A stretch of 64,000 nucleotides of DNA from Pseudomonas sp. (GCF_002796985.1 NZ_PEKX01000007.1:796284-860283); one strand, 5' to 3'. Counted from the first letter of the stretch, positions 35,190 through 43,921 are shown. Made by a program: numbers and translations. The notes: a model not told the origin generated them from the sequence alone.

Positions 35190-36026
35190 ATGCCGCTTCC
35201 ACCCCCGCGCCCCGCCGATTTCCAGCACCTGCTACGCCTGTGGGAACTGATCCCCGAGGGCGAGCCCATCATTACCCATTCCAGCCATCTGCTGCCTGTC
35301 CGCTGGCAGGGCCGCGCGGCGATGATCAAGGTCGCGCTCGACGTGGACGAGCAGGGTGGTGCGCAGGTGATGCGCTGGTGGGGTGGCGAGGGCGCCGCGC
35401 AGGTGTTCGCCCACGAGCGCGATGCGATCCTGATGGAGCGCGCCGAGGGCAAGCGCTCGCTGATGCACATGGCGCTGCACGGCGAGGACGACCAGGCCAG
35501 CCGCATTGTCTGCGACGTGGTACAGCGCCTGCACCGGCCGCGGGATGCGCCGCCGCCGGAGCTGCTCGGCCTGCGTCCGTGGTTTCGTGACCTTGCTCCC
35601 GCCGCCACGCGCTACGGTGGCCTGTTCCCGCGTTGCCTGGAAACCGCCGAGGCGCTGCTGGCCAGCGAGCATGATCACGCCGTGCTGCACGGCGACGTGC
35701 ACCACGACAACATCCTCGATTTCGGCCCGCGCGGCTGGTTGGCGATCGACCCCAAGCGCCTCCATGGCGAGCGGCTGTTCGACTACGCCAACCTGCTGTG
35801 CAACCCGGATCTGCCGACCTCCCGCGAGCGGGCGCGTTTCCTCCGCCAACTGGATGTGATCGTCGAGCACGCCAGCGTTGACCGGCGCCGCCTGCTGGAG
35901 TGGGTGCTGGCTTTTGCCGGCCTCTCCGCCGCGTGGTTCCTCGACGACGGCATGGTTGCCGACAGCGACCTGAGCGTGGCGCACCTGGCCGCGGCCGAGC
36001 TGGACCGCAGCGCATGCTGCGCCTGA
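35190..36026 (+). CDS. Aminoglycoside/hydroxyurea phosphotransferase family protein (APH(6)-like)
   Basis: A 278-residue kinase-fold protein of the streptomycin 6-kinase/hydroxyurea resistance family. It has a candidate ATP-binding lysine (K47 in MIKVAL), the catalytic loop HGDVHHDN (167-174) and the metal-binding IDPK (186-189). Known relatives phosphorylate streptomycin or hydroxyurea, but the substrate here cannot be read from sequence. It is not flagellar; it sits 52 bases after fliJ and overlaps the next gene by 13 bases. Confidence 0.85.
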   Translation: MPLPPPRPADFQHLLRLWELIPEGEPIITHSSHLLPVRWQGRAAMIKVALDVDEQGGAQVMRWWGGEGAAQVFAHERDAILMERAEGKRSLMHMALHGEDDQASRIVCDVVQRLHRPRDAPPPELLGLRPWFRDLAPAATRYGGLFPRCLETAEALLASEHDHAVLHGDVHHDNILDFGPRGWLAIDPKRLHGERLFDYANLLCNPDLPTSRERARFLRQLDVIVEHASVDRRRLLEWVLAFAGLSAAWFLDDGMVADSDLSVAHLAAAELDRSACCA

Positions 36027-36667
36027 ACCGCGCCCTGCTGCAGGCACATCCGCGCCTGATCAGCGCTTGTGTGGTCGGTGTGGTGGTGGCGCTGGCCTGC
36101 TACAAACTCACGCCCATGACCCGCGTCCTGCTGGGCTGGAACTGCATGGCCTGGCTCTATGTATTGCTGATCGGTTGGCTGGCCTTGCGCGCGGCACCGT
36201 CGGAAGTGCGCCGTCTGGCCGAGATCGAGGACGAGAATGCCGAGGCGGTGCTGGTGCTGGTTACCGTCGCCGCAGTGGCCAGCCTGGTCGCCATCGTCTT
36301 CGAGCTGGCCACCGCCGGGCAGGCCAACGGTAGCGAGAAGCTCGCCCGCTATGCCTTCACCGCCAGCACCGTGCTCGGCTCCTGGTTCCTCATCGGCATC
36401 ACCTTCACCATGCACTACGCCCGCCAGTTCTACTCGGCCGACGCGGCGCAGCCGGTGCTGCGTTTTCCCGAGGGTGAGCAGAACCCGGACTACTGGGACT
36501 TCCTCTACTTCTCCTTCACCCTCAGCGTGGCGGTGCAGACCTCCGACGTGGTGGTTGCCTCGCGTGCCATGCGCAAAGTGGTGCTGGCGCATTCGGTGAT
36601 CGGCTTCCTGTTCAACACCGCGATCCTCGGGCTGGCGATCAACATGGGCGCGGGGTTGATCGGCTAG
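36014..36667 (+). CDS. DUF1345 family membrane protein
   Basis: A 217-residue inner-membrane protein with about six hydrophobic segments (among them VVGVVVALACYKL, MAWLYVLLIGWLAL, VLVTVAAVASLVAIVFEL, STVLGSWFLIGITFTM and VIGFLFNTAILGLAINM). The YWDFLYFSFTLSVAVQTSDV segment is the family hallmark and faintly resembles a pore loop. The function of DUF1345 proteins is unknown. It overlaps the kinase gene, so the two are probably co-expressed. Confidence 0.85.
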   Translation: MLRLNRALLQAHPRLISACVVGVVVALACYKLTPMTRVLLGWNCMAWLYVLLIGWLALRAAPSEVRRLAEIEDENAEAVLVLVTVAAVASLVAIVFELATAGQANGSEKLARYAFTASTVLGSWFLIGITFTMHYARQFYSADAAQPVLRFPEGEQNPDYWDFLYFSFTLSVAVQTSDVVVASRAMRKVVLAHSVIGFLFNTAILGLAINMGAGLIG

Positions 36668-36676
36668 CCGGACTGA

Positions 36677-37294
36677 TCAGGGCTGGAGCGTCTCGACCGC
36701 CAGACGCAGCGCCAGCACAACAAACGCGAGGGTGAAGCTCCAGCGGATCAGCCTCATCACCGCCGGGCGCCCAATCACGTAGTCGCGCACCCAGGACGCC
36801 AGCAGCCCATAGCCGATGAACACGACGAAGGTCATCAGCGCGAACACCAGGCCCAGCATCAGGAACAGCGCCTTGGCGTCCTCGTTGCCGGGCGGCACGA
36901 ACTGCGGCAGGAAAGCCAGGAAGAACAGCCCCAGCTTGGGGTTGAGCAGGTTCAGCCAGAGTCCGTTGCCCACCAGTTGCGCCGTGCTGCGCGGGTGGCT
37001 GGCTGAATCCAGCGCTAGCGCGCCGCTGCCGCGAAACACCTGCCAGGCGATGAACAGCAGGTAGGCGGTGCCCAGCAGTTTGATGGCCTGGAAGCTGGTC
37101 GCGCTGGCCTGCAGGATCAGCGACAGGCCGAAGGTGGCGAGCAGCAGTTGCGGCAGCATGCCCAGCGTGCAGCCCAGCGCCGCGAGGGTCGCCGAGCGGG
37201 CGCCAAGGCCGAGGCCGACAGCCAGGGTGTAGAGCACGCCGGTGCCGGGCAGTAAAACGACGACGAACGCCGTCAGCAGGAATTCTGCGTTCAT
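36677..37294 (-). CDS. LysE/RhtB family amino acid exporter
   Basis: A 205-residue six-TM exporter of the LysE/RhtB family. It shows the N-terminal LLPGTGVLYTLAVGLGLGAR motif and NLLNPKLGLFFLAFLPQFVP, the family signature. The exported compound is probably an amino acid or a related small molecule; the sequence does not say which. It lies 49 bases downstream of an AraC regulator on the same strand, a common regulator-exporter pairing. Confidence 0.92.
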   Translation of the reverse strand: MNAEFLLTAFVVVLLPGTGVLYTLAVGLGLGARSATLAALGCTLGMLPQLLLATFGLSLILQASATSFQAIKLLGTAYLLFIAWQVFRGSGALALDSASHPRSTAQLVGNGLWLNLLNPKLGLFFLAFLPQFVPPGNEDAKALFLMLGLVFALMTFVVFIGYGLLASWVRDYVIGRPAVMRLIRWSFTLAFVVLALRLAVETLQP

Positions 37295-37343
37295 TCCCGT
37301 GGGTTTCCTCTGTTGGCGGGGAAAGGCCGTGTGGCCTGTGGGC

Positions 37344-38147
37344 TCAGGGGGCGTGTGGTGGATGCTTGAGCGAAGTGCGCCATTGCCCCGGTGTCAGCCC
37401 TAGCTGGCGGGCGAACGCGCGGGTCATGTGGGGCTGATCGGCGAAGCCGGCGAGCAGAGCGGCTTCGGCCAGCGTGTGGCCAGCGCCGATGGCCTTGTGG
37501 GCCTGCCGCACGCGGTGCTGCAGGAGGTAGGCATGGGGCGTGGTGCCTAGCTCGCGGCGGAAGCGGCGCAAGGCCGCGTAGGTTGTCAGTCCGGCGATAT
37601 CGGCCAGCTCCGCCAGCGTGGGGGCGTTGCGCGGGTCGTCGTGAATCCGTTCGAGCATGCGCACCACGCTGCGGGAGGGCAGGGTCGCCACGCTCGTGTC
37701 GAAGCGCGGGTCAAGCAGTTCGCCGAACAGGTCGAGCAGGCCTTCAGTGGCTTCATCTGCGGAGGCTTCCGGCAGGTGCTGCAACACGCTGGCGATGCGC
37801 CGGGCAAGTCGCGGGTCAGCGAGGGAAGGCAGGGAGAACTCCCGGCCAGCCATTTCGTCGCCGGCCAGTCGAGCGATCACCGTCGGCTCGACGTACAGCA
37901 TCCACCAGCGACGCGGAGCGCCGCGCAGGGGAATGCCGTCGTGCAGTTCGTTGGGGCTGACGGTGATGATGTCGCACGGCCCGGCCTCGACCTGGCCGCG
38001 GCCGCTCCACGAGCGGTGGCCGCCTTCGAGCATCAAGCCGATGCCGTATTCGTCGTGGGCGTGTCGCGGGAAGCTGCGCTGCGTGAGGATCTCGACGGTA
38101 CGCAGGCCGGGCAGGGCGGCGGTAGTGCAGTTCACTCGGTGCAGCAT
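37344..38147 (-). CDS. AraC family transcriptional regulator
   Basis: A 267-residue regulator with an N-terminal cupin-like AraC ligand-binding domain (residues about 10-90; FPRHAHDEYGIGLMLEGGHR) and a C-terminal double HTH (HRVRQAHKAIGAGHTLAEAA, ADQPHMTRAFARQLGLTPGQ). It probably controls the adjacent exporter gene. It is transcribed opposite to the flagellar genes. Confidence 0.92.
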   Translation of the reverse strand: MLHRVNCTTAALPGLRTVEILTQRSFPRHAHDEYGIGLMLEGGHRSWSGRGQVEAGPCDIITVSPNELHDGIPLRGAPRRWWMLYVEPTVIARLAGDEMAGREFSLPSLADPRLARRIASVLQHLPEASADEATEGLLDLFGELLDPRFDTSVATLPSRSVVRMLERIHDDPRNAPTLAELADIAGLTTYAALRRFRRELGTTPHAYLLQHRVRQAHKAIGAGHTLAEAALLAGFADQPHMTRAFARQLGLTPGQWRTSLKHPPHAP

Positions 38148-38259
38148 CGGGGCGGGCCTGCGAGGGCGGGAAGGTGATTGGCAGAGTAGTCCTTCGCGCG
38201 CTGACGATCTTGAATGAAATTGACTTCTTGGCGCCGGGAGCTTTCGGCGCGCGGTCTCG

Positions 38260-38415
38260 CCCTCACCCCAGCCCTCTCCCAGGGGGAGAGGGGGCCGTTC
38301 GGAGTGTGCGGGGAAGTCGACGTCAGTCGGAAATGCTGACGCAGGGAGAGCGGCGAACTTACCCCAGGCAGCGGTCTGCCCCCTCTCCCTCCGGGAGATG
38401 GCTGGGGTGAGGGGA
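38260..38415. repeat. Pair of inverted REP-like palindromes
   Basis: CCCTCACCCCAGCCCTCTCC at 38260 with its stem partner, and the reverse arrangement at 38380-38415 (GGCTGGGGTGAGGGG). They lie between the start of the AraC gene and the end of the porin-like gene and could act as a transcription end for the latter. Nothing else is seen in 38148-38441. Confidence 0.85.
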
Positions 38416-38441
38416 TTCGGGAGTCCGCAGCATACGTAGCC

Positions 38442-39158
38442 TCAGAAAAACGGCCGCGACGCCTTGAGCATGAACGCCGAGTCGCAATAGGCGTTGTGCC
38501 CGGAGTAGGCGCTGCAATCGCCACCCGTGAGGCTGCTGCCGCTGTAGGAGAAGTTCAGGTCGATACCGTTCCACGGCCGACTGAAGTTCAGCGACCAGTC
38601 GCCGAAGCCGTTGACGCTGCCGCCACTGTTCAGGCTCACGGGGGAAGCGAGACTGTAGGTGGAATACTTGAAGGTCACGTCGAAGCCGAGGTCCTGCTGC
38701 ACGCCCAGGTCGGTGAACAGCGTGGTGGTGCTGCGCCCGGCCTGGGCGCTGTAGGCTGCGCCGAGGCGGCTGCCGAACACCGAGAGGCCGCCGTACAGGG
38801 CCTGGCTGTCGTAGTCGGGCTGTTCCGGGCGGCTGTAGCGCAGGGTGCCCACTTCGTAGCCCAGCTTGCCGTCGCCCAGTGGCTGCTTGAAACCGGCGTA
38901 GCTGTCGATCTCCAGTGGTTTTTCCTGTTCCAGGTTCGACGTCCAACTGCCGACATACCACCCGCTGTCGTGGGTGATGTCGAGGCCGCCCTGGGCGCTG
39001 TTGGCCTGCCCCGGCTGGACCAGCCCCTGGGCCATGCTGCGGGTTGGCGAGTTGGCGAACCTGAGTTCGAAATCGCCCAGCTCGCGCTGCATCACCTGGG
39101 CAGCCGCGTACGGCGCCGCGCAAAACACGCAGGCCGCGATGAGAATGGACTTGTACAT
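38442..39158 (-). CDS. TorF family putative porin
   Basis: A 238-residue exported protein. It has a Sec signal peptide (MYKSILIAACVFCAAPYAAA), a body of alternating beta-strand-like segments (LGYEVGTLRYSRPEQPDYDS, LGAAYSAQAGRSTTTLFTDL) and a C-terminal phenylalanine, as in outer-membrane barrels. It resembles the TIGR02001/TorF group; function is unknown. The start at 39158 has a GGGAGGAG ribosome binding site; upstream in-frame codons lack one. Confidence 0.82.
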   Translation of the reverse strand: MYKSILIAACVFCAAPYAAAQVMQRELGDFELRFANSPTRSMAQGLVQPGQANSAQGGLDITHDSGWYVGSWTSNLEQEKPLEIDSYAGFKQPLGDGKLGYEVGTLRYSRPEQPDYDSQALYGGLSVFGSRLGAAYSAQAGRSTTTLFTDLGVQQDLGFDVTFKYSTYSLASPVSLNSGGSVNGFGDWSLNFSRPWNGIDLNFSYSGSSLTGGDCSAYSGHNAYCDSAFMLKASRPFF

Positions 39159-39413
39159 GCTCCTCCCTTCTTGCCTGGCGCGACCCGCTGCGGGTGTCCA
39201 ACGAACCCCGAGCCCCGAATCGCGTGGATCAAGGTTACGGCATTTGCCTGGCCTGTGCGGTCCGGTAGTCCATTTCAGGTCATTCGTACGTTGTCGGATA
39301 ATTCCCTCGCCTTTTGCGGGTGAATTTCCTTCAGATGTCGAGGTTGCCGCTGTCATCGCTAACTGCTACATCTTCAAGTTCGTGCGCGACCATCGATCGA
39401 TAAGGAGAATCCC

Positions 39414-39719
39414 ATGGCCATCACTTCCGTTCCTTCTGCTGACGGGCAGGAGCTCACCATCGTGGTCCAGGGACGTTTCGACTTCGGCGCACACCAGGAA
39501 TTCCGCGACGCCTACGAGCGCGTCGAGACCACGCCCAAGCGCTACGTGGTGGACCTCAAGGGCGCCACCTACCTCGACAGCTCGGCGCTGGGCATGCTCC
39601 TGCTGCTGCGCGACCATGCCGGCGGCGAGAGCGCGCAGATCAGCCTGGCGCACTGCAACCCGGACGTGCGCAAGGTGCTGGCGATCTCCAACTTCGAGCA
39701 GTTGTTCAAGATCAACTGA
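39414..39719 (+). CDS. hsbA: STAS-domain anti-sigma factor antagonist, HsbA-like
   Basis: A 101-residue STAS protein. The phosphorylatable serine is in YLDSSALGMLLLL (S56/S57). In P. aeruginosa HsbA is dephosphorylated by HsbR and then binds the anti-sigma factor FlgM, freeing FliA, while its phosphorylated form acts on a diguanylate cyclase. Here hsbA, hsbR and hptB lie in a row inside the flagellar locus, which supports the assignment. A TAAGGAGA ribosome binding site is present. Confidence 0.85.
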   Translation: MAITSVPSADGQELTIVVQGRFDFGAHQEFRDAYERVETTPKRYVVDLKGATYLDSSALGMLLLLRDHAGGESAQISLAHCNPDVRKVLAISNFEQLFKIN

Positions 39720-39735
39720 CGCGCTACGCCCCGCA

Positions 39736-41445
39736 ATGGCAACGGCCATGTCCGAACTTCTCACCGTCCTGATCGCCGACGACAACGCCGCCGATCGCCT
39801 GCTGTTGTCGACCATCGTCAGCCGCCAGGGGCACCGCGTGCTGACCGCCGCCAACGGCCTGGAAGCGCTGGCATTGTTCGCCCAGGAACGCCCGCAGCTG
39901 GTGCTGATGGATGCGTTGATGCCGGTGATGGACGGCTTCGAGGCGGCCCGGCGGATTCGCCGGCAGGCCGGCGAGGAGCTGGTGCCGATCATCTTCCTCA
40001 CCTCGCTGAGCGAGCCCGAGGCGCTGGTGCAGAGCCTGGAGGCGGGCGGCGACGACTTCCTGTCCAAACCCTACAACCGCGTCATCCTCGAAGCCAAGAT
40101 CCGCGCCATGGGTCGCCTGCATCATCTGCAGCGGATGGTGCTGGAGCAGCGCGACCTGATCGCCCGGCACAACGAACACCTGCTCAACGAGCAGCGGGTG
40201 GCCAAGGCGGTGTTCGACAAGGTGGCGCACTCGGGTTGCCTGAGCGCGGCGAATATTCGCTACCTGCAATCGCCCTTCGCATTGTTCAACGGCGACCTGC
40301 TGCTGGCGGCGTTCAAGCCCTCGGGGGGCATGCATGTGCTGCTCGGCGACTTCACCGGCCACGGCTTGCCGGCGGCCATTGGCGCCATGCCGCTGGCCGA
40401 GGTGTTCTATGGCATGACCGCCAAGGGCTACCCAATGGCGGACATCCTTCGCGAGATGAACGCCAAGCTCAAACGCATTCTCCCGGTGGGGGTGTTCTGC
40501 TGCGCCGCGGTGCTCAACCTGAGCTTCCAGCGCGGCCTGGTGGAGGTATGGAACGGCGGCCTGCCCAATGGCTATCTGCACCGCCAGGGCAGCAGCGAAT
40601 TGCAGCCGCTGGTGTCGCGCCACCTGCCGCTGGGGATTCTCGACCCCACGGCCTTCAGCGACCACTTCGAGATCTACGCGATGGAGGAGGGCGACCGTGT
40701 GTTCCTCTTCTCCGACGGCGTGCTGGAAGCGCGCAATGCCACAGGCGAGGCTTTCGGCGAGGAGCGCCTGCGCCAGGTGTACGCCGAGGGCCTCGCACCG
40801 TCACGCCTGTTCGACGGCATCCAGGCGGCGGTGTCGCGCTTTCGCGGTGAGGCCCAGGACGATGTCAGCATGCTGGAGATCGCACTGGTCCCCGAGGACT
40901 CGCTGCAGCGTCCGCCGCTGGCGTTCTCCGACAATGGTCTGAGCAGCCCGCTGGACTGGTCCGCCAGTTTCGAATTCCGTGCGCCGACGCTGCGCCACTT
41001 CAATCCGCTGCCCTTCCTGCTGCAACTGCTGATGGAAGTGCAGGACCTGCGCCCGCGCGGCGGTGCGCTCTACAGCGTGCTCGCCGAGCTGTACTCCAAC
41101 GCCCTGGAGCACGGTGTGATGGGCCTGGACTCCACGCTCAAGTGCGACTCCGCCGGTTTCGCCCGTTACTACCATGAGCGCACCAAGCGCCTTGCCACGC
41201 TGCGCGACGGCTTCGTGCGCTTCCATCTCGACCTCGCGCCCCACGGCGATGGCGGGAGGCTGCTGGTGCGGGTGGAGGACAGCGGCGACGGCTTCGACGT
41301 GGGCGCGGTGCTGGCTTCGCAGAAGGCCGCTGGCAGCCTCTGTGGGCGCGGGCTGACGCTGGTTCGGCAACTGGCTGACCGCTGTCAATGGTCGGGCGAT
41401 GGCAAGGCGGTCTCCGTGGAGTTCTTCTGGTCGGCTCAGGCATAA
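39736..41445 (+). CDS. hsbR: Response regulator with PP2C phosphatase and serine kinase domains, HsbR-like
   Basis: A protein of about 569 residues with three domains: a receiver (phosphoacceptor D59 in LVLMDALMPVMDG), a SpoIIE-type PP2C phosphatase (about 190-400; LLGDFTGHGLPAAIGAMPLA, VFLFSDGVLEARN) and a C-terminal HATPase/anti-sigma kinase (ELYSNALEHGVMG, VEDSGDGFD, GRGLTLVRQL). It would switch HsbA between phosphorylated and free forms under control of HptB. Starts at 39736 or 39748 are both possible and neither has a clear ribosome binding site; 39736 gives the length closest to P. aeruginosa HsbR. Confidence 0.87.
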   Translation: MATAMSELLTVLIADDNAADRLLLSTIVSRQGHRVLTAANGLEALALFAQERPQLVLMDALMPVMDGFEAARRIRRQAGEELVPIIFLTSLSEPEALVQSLEAGGDDFLSKPYNRVILEAKIRAMGRLHHLQRMVLEQRDLIARHNEHLLNEQRVAKAVFDKVAHSGCLSAANIRYLQSPFALFNGDLLLAAFKPSGGMHVLLGDFTGHGLPAAIGAMPLAEVFYGMTAKGYPMADILREMNAKLKRILPVGVFCCAAVLNLSFQRGLVEVWNGGLPNGYLHRQGSSELQPLVSRHLPLGILDPTAFSDHFEIYAMEEGDRVFLFSDGVLEARNATGEAFGEERLRQVYAEGLAPSRLFDGIQAAVSRFRGEAQDDVSMLEIALVPEDSLQRPPLAFSDNGLSSPLDWSASFEFRAPTLRHFNPLPFLLQLLMEVQDLRPRGGALYSVLAELYSNALEHGVMGLDSTLKCDSAGFARYYHERTKRLATLRDGFVRFHLDLAPHGDGGRLLVRVEDSGDGFDVGAVLASQKAAGSLCGRGLTLVRQLADRCQWSGDGKAVSVEFFWSAQA

Positions 41446-41523
41446 TCGGGGCCTTCTTGTCCCCCTGAACTTGTTCAGAGTCTCGCCGAGCCCGGGCCAG
41501 CGCAGGCAGATTATGAATAGGTT

Positions 41524-41549
41524 CTGAAGGGTGGCGAGCCATCCTTCAG
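41524..41549 (+). promoter_or_regulatory. Hairpin overlapping the hptB ribosome binding site
   Basis: CTGAAGGGTGG (41524-41534) pairs with CCATCCTTCAG (41539-41549) around a CGAG loop, with one G-U pair. The 3' arm runs into AGGGAG (41548-41553), the Shine-Dalgarno of hptB. TCAGGGAGT resembles the RsmA/CsrA target consensus. Confidence 0.5.
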
Positions 41550-41559
41550 GGAGTGCCCC

Positions 41560-41901
41560 ATGTCCGAGCCGCATCTCGATGGCGTCGTGCTGAGCAATTT
41601 GCTGTCGATCATGGAAGACGAGTACCCGCTCCTGGTAGAGACCTTCCTCGGTGACTCCGAGGAGCGCCTGCGCAGCATCCGCGAGGCTTTCGCCGCCAGC
41701 GATGCACCGACCCTGCGCCACGCTGCGCACAGCTTCAAGGGCAGTTGCGGCAACATGGGCGCGGCGGTGCTGAGCAGCCTGTGCAAGCGCCTGGAGGAAG
41801 CCGCGCGACACAACGACCTGGCCACTGCCGAGGGCCTGATCGCCAAGGTCGAGCACGAGTTCGGCATCGTTCGCACCCTGCTGCTGCCGGGTCGCCCCTG
41901 A
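41560..41901 (+). CDS. hptB: Histidine phosphotransfer protein, HptB-like
   Basis: A 113-residue Hpt domain. The phosphoacceptor is H57 in RHAAHSFKGSCGNMGA, and the four-helix bundle is complete. In P. aeruginosa HptB receives phosphate from several hybrid kinases and passes it to HsbR, joining swimming, biofilm formation and the Gac/Rsm pathway. It lies 114 bases after hsbR and directly upstream of the fliK promoter. Confidence 0.87.
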   Translation: MSEPHLDGVVLSNLLSIMEDEYPLLVETFLGDSEERLRSIREAFAASDAPTLRHAAHSFKGSCGNMGAAVLSSLCKRLEEAARHNDLATAEGLIAKVEHEFGIVRTLLLPGRP

Positions 41902-41913
41902 CCTATTTCGAGT

Positions 41914-41929
41914 TGGCCCGCCCCTTGCT
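41914..41929 (+). promoter_or_regulatory. Sigma-54 promoter of fliK
   Basis: TGGCCCGCCCCTTGCT keeps GG-N10-GC and a perfect TTGCT, 39 bases before fliK. Confidence 0.85.
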
Positions 41930-41967
41930 ATCTCCGTGTTGGATATTCACCTCAACGGAGCACTCCG

Positions 41968-43266
41968 ATGGCTGTCGCCCCGGATATTTTATTGACGCCC
42001 ACGCCTGACTCCAGGCCCAAGGCGGCGGTGCCGCAAAAGTCGGCTAACGCCAGCAACGACAGGGGCTCCAGCTTCGCCGACGTCTATGCCCAGGAGCAGC
42101 GTCCGGCCGCCAGCGAGCGCCCGGACAAGGCGGCCAAGCCCAAGACCGAGAAGCCCAGGGACAACCCCGACAAGAGCGCCAAGGCCAGCGATTCCAAGGA
42201 CGCCACTGCCGCCGACAAACCAGCGGTTGCCGAAGACGGCAAGGCCTTGCCGGCCGACGCTGCCAACAACGGTGACGAAGGCAAGGTGGCCGAAGGTGAC
42301 GAGAAACCCGAGGCGACTCTCGATCCGCTGCTGATGCTCGGCATGACCGGCCAACTGCCGGCCACCGAAGCGCCGCCGCTGGTGATCAGCAGTGGTATCG
42401 GCCAGCAGACCGCAGCCAGCACCGATGGTGACCTGGAGAAGCTCAATGGTTTGCCCGGCGTGAGCATGGCCCTCGGCCAGGGCGCCCAGGACCAGGCGCA
42501 ACAGGCTCAGCAGACTCAGGTCTCTGGTGAGCTGGCGACCAAGGCGGCAGACACGCCGGCGGATGGCAAGGCCAAGCTGGACCTCTCCGCCGCCCTGGCC
42601 GCGCTGAACCCGGATGCCACGGCCAAGAGCGCCGAAGGCAAGTTGGCGGAAGGGGCGCTGCAGGCCGCTGGCGACCTGAGCCAGCAGTTGCCGGAACTGC
42701 AAATGGAGACAAAGCCTGAAGCGCCGCGCAATGATTCCTTTACCGCGCGCCTGGACTCCCTGACCCAGGCGCTGAACACGCCGCAGGCGATGACCAACCG
42801 CCCGGTGAACCCGCTGGTGCCTGGGCAGCCGGTGTCGGTGCAACAGAATGGCTGGACCGACCAGGTGGTGGATCGGGTGATGTGGATGTCGTCGCAGAAC
42901 CTCAAGTCCGCCGAGATCCAGATGGACCCGGCGGACCTCGGCCGTCTGGAAGTACGCATCCACATGAGCGCCGACCAGACCCAGGTGAACTTCGTCAGCG
43001 CCAACGCCAATGTCCGCGAAGCGCTGGACAGCCAGCAGCACCGCCTGCGCGAGATGTTCAACCAGCAGGGCATGGGGCAACTGGACGTCAACGTCTCCGA
43101 TCAGTCGGGTCGTGGCTGGCAGCAGCAACAGAGCGGCGACGAGCGTGGCGGTTCGCGGCGCGTGGCCGGCTCTGACGGCGATGACGAGCCGATGATCAGC
43201 GGCGTGTCCGAGATCCGCGCGCAATCGGCAGCGCAGGGCAGGGGATTGGTGGATTACTACGCGTGA
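41968..43266 (+). CDS. fliK: Flagellar hook-length control protein FliK
   Basis: A 432-residue secreted ruler. The N-terminal two thirds are low-complexity, rich in Ala, Lys, Asp and Gln, as is usual for the ruler part. The conserved C-terminal FliK domain is at residues about 290-375 (LKSAEIQMDPADLGRLEVRI, DQTQVNFVSANANVREALDS, LREMFNQQGMGQLDVNVSDQ) and switches export specificity through FlhB. It is monocistronic here, with its own sigma-54 promoter and a repeat-filled region downstream. Confidence 0.95.
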   Translation: MAVAPDILLTPTPDSRPKAAVPQKSANASNDRGSSFADVYAQEQRPAASERPDKAAKPKTEKPRDNPDKSAKASDSKDATAADKPAVAEDGKALPADAANNGDEGKVAEGDEKPEATLDPLLMLGMTGQLPATEAPPLVISSGIGQQTAASTDGDLEKLNGLPGVSMALGQGAQDQAQQAQQTQVSGELATKAADTPADGKAKLDLSAALAALNPDATAKSAEGKLAEGALQAAGDLSQQLPELQMETKPEAPRNDSFTARLDSLTQALNTPQAMTNRPVNPLVPGQPVSVQQNGWTDQVVDRVMWMSSQNLKSAEIQMDPADLGRLEVRIHMSADQTQVNFVSANANVREALDSQQHRLREMFNQQGMGQLDVNVSDQSGRGWQQQQSGDERGGSRRVAGSDGDDEPMISGVSEIRAQSAAQGRGLVDYYA

Positions 43267-43364
43267 TTCACCGGTACTTCTGTGGGTGTCCTGGAGCACC
43301 CACTCCCTAACCCTGGCTGCGCGCCCGCTCCGAGGGGAGAGGGCTGGGGAGAAGGTGTAAGCCC

Positions 43365-43921
43365 GAGCGCCAGGTTCACCCCGTTCGCGAGCAAGCTCGC
43401 TCCTACGAAGAGCGGTCACGTCGGCCTGGCTGTAGGAGCGAGCTAGCTCGCGAACCGCCTCAACAGCGGTTCTATCCGGCGCTAGAGGGGCCTGTTCAGT
43501 GTCAAGCGAAACGCCGTGCCAGCCGGCAGCGCCGGTCTGCTCCCTCTCCCTTCAGGGAGAGGGCTGGGGAGAGGGTGTAAACCCGAGCGCCAGGTTCAAC
43601 TCGTTCGCGAGCGAGCTCGCTCCTACGAAGAGCGGTCACGTCGGCCTGGCTGTAGGAGCGAGCTTGCTCGCGAACCGCCTCAACACCGGTTCTATCCGGC
43701 GCTAGAGGGGCCTGTTCAGTGTCAAGCGAAACGCCGTGCCAGCCGGCAGCGCCGGTCTGCTCCCTCTCCCTTCAGGGAGAGGGCTGGGGAGAGGGTGTAA
43801 GCCCGAGCGCCAGGTTCAACTCGTTCGCGAGCGAGCTCGCTCCTACGAAGAGCGGTCACGTCGCCTGGCTGTAGGAGCGAGCTTGCTCGCGAACCGCCTC
43901 AACACCGGTTCTATCCGGCGC
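43365..43921. repeat. Tandem array of 220-bp units, about 2.5 copies
   Basis: The unit start GAGCGCCAGGTTCA occurs at 43365, 43585 and 43805, an exact 220-base period. Each unit has a pair of GTAGGAGCGAGCTTGCTCGC REPs in opposite orientation, and full units also carry a CTCCCTCTCCCTTCAGGGAG palindrome. Copies 2 and 3 are nearly identical, so the array is young. A diverged palindrome segment precedes it from about 43303. No gene is supported in 43267-44069; short open frames here are copies of the repeat. Confidence 0.95.

Noticed and set aside
37391..38217. Plus-strand frames opposite the AraC regulator
   Set aside because: The minus-strand protein has clear AraC domains; the plus-strand frames are Arg/Gly/Ala-rich shadows.
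38974..41445. Upstream extension of the hsbR frame to 823 codons
   Set aside because: The extra part runs antisense over the porin gene and through hsbA in another frame; the receiver domain begins just after 39736.
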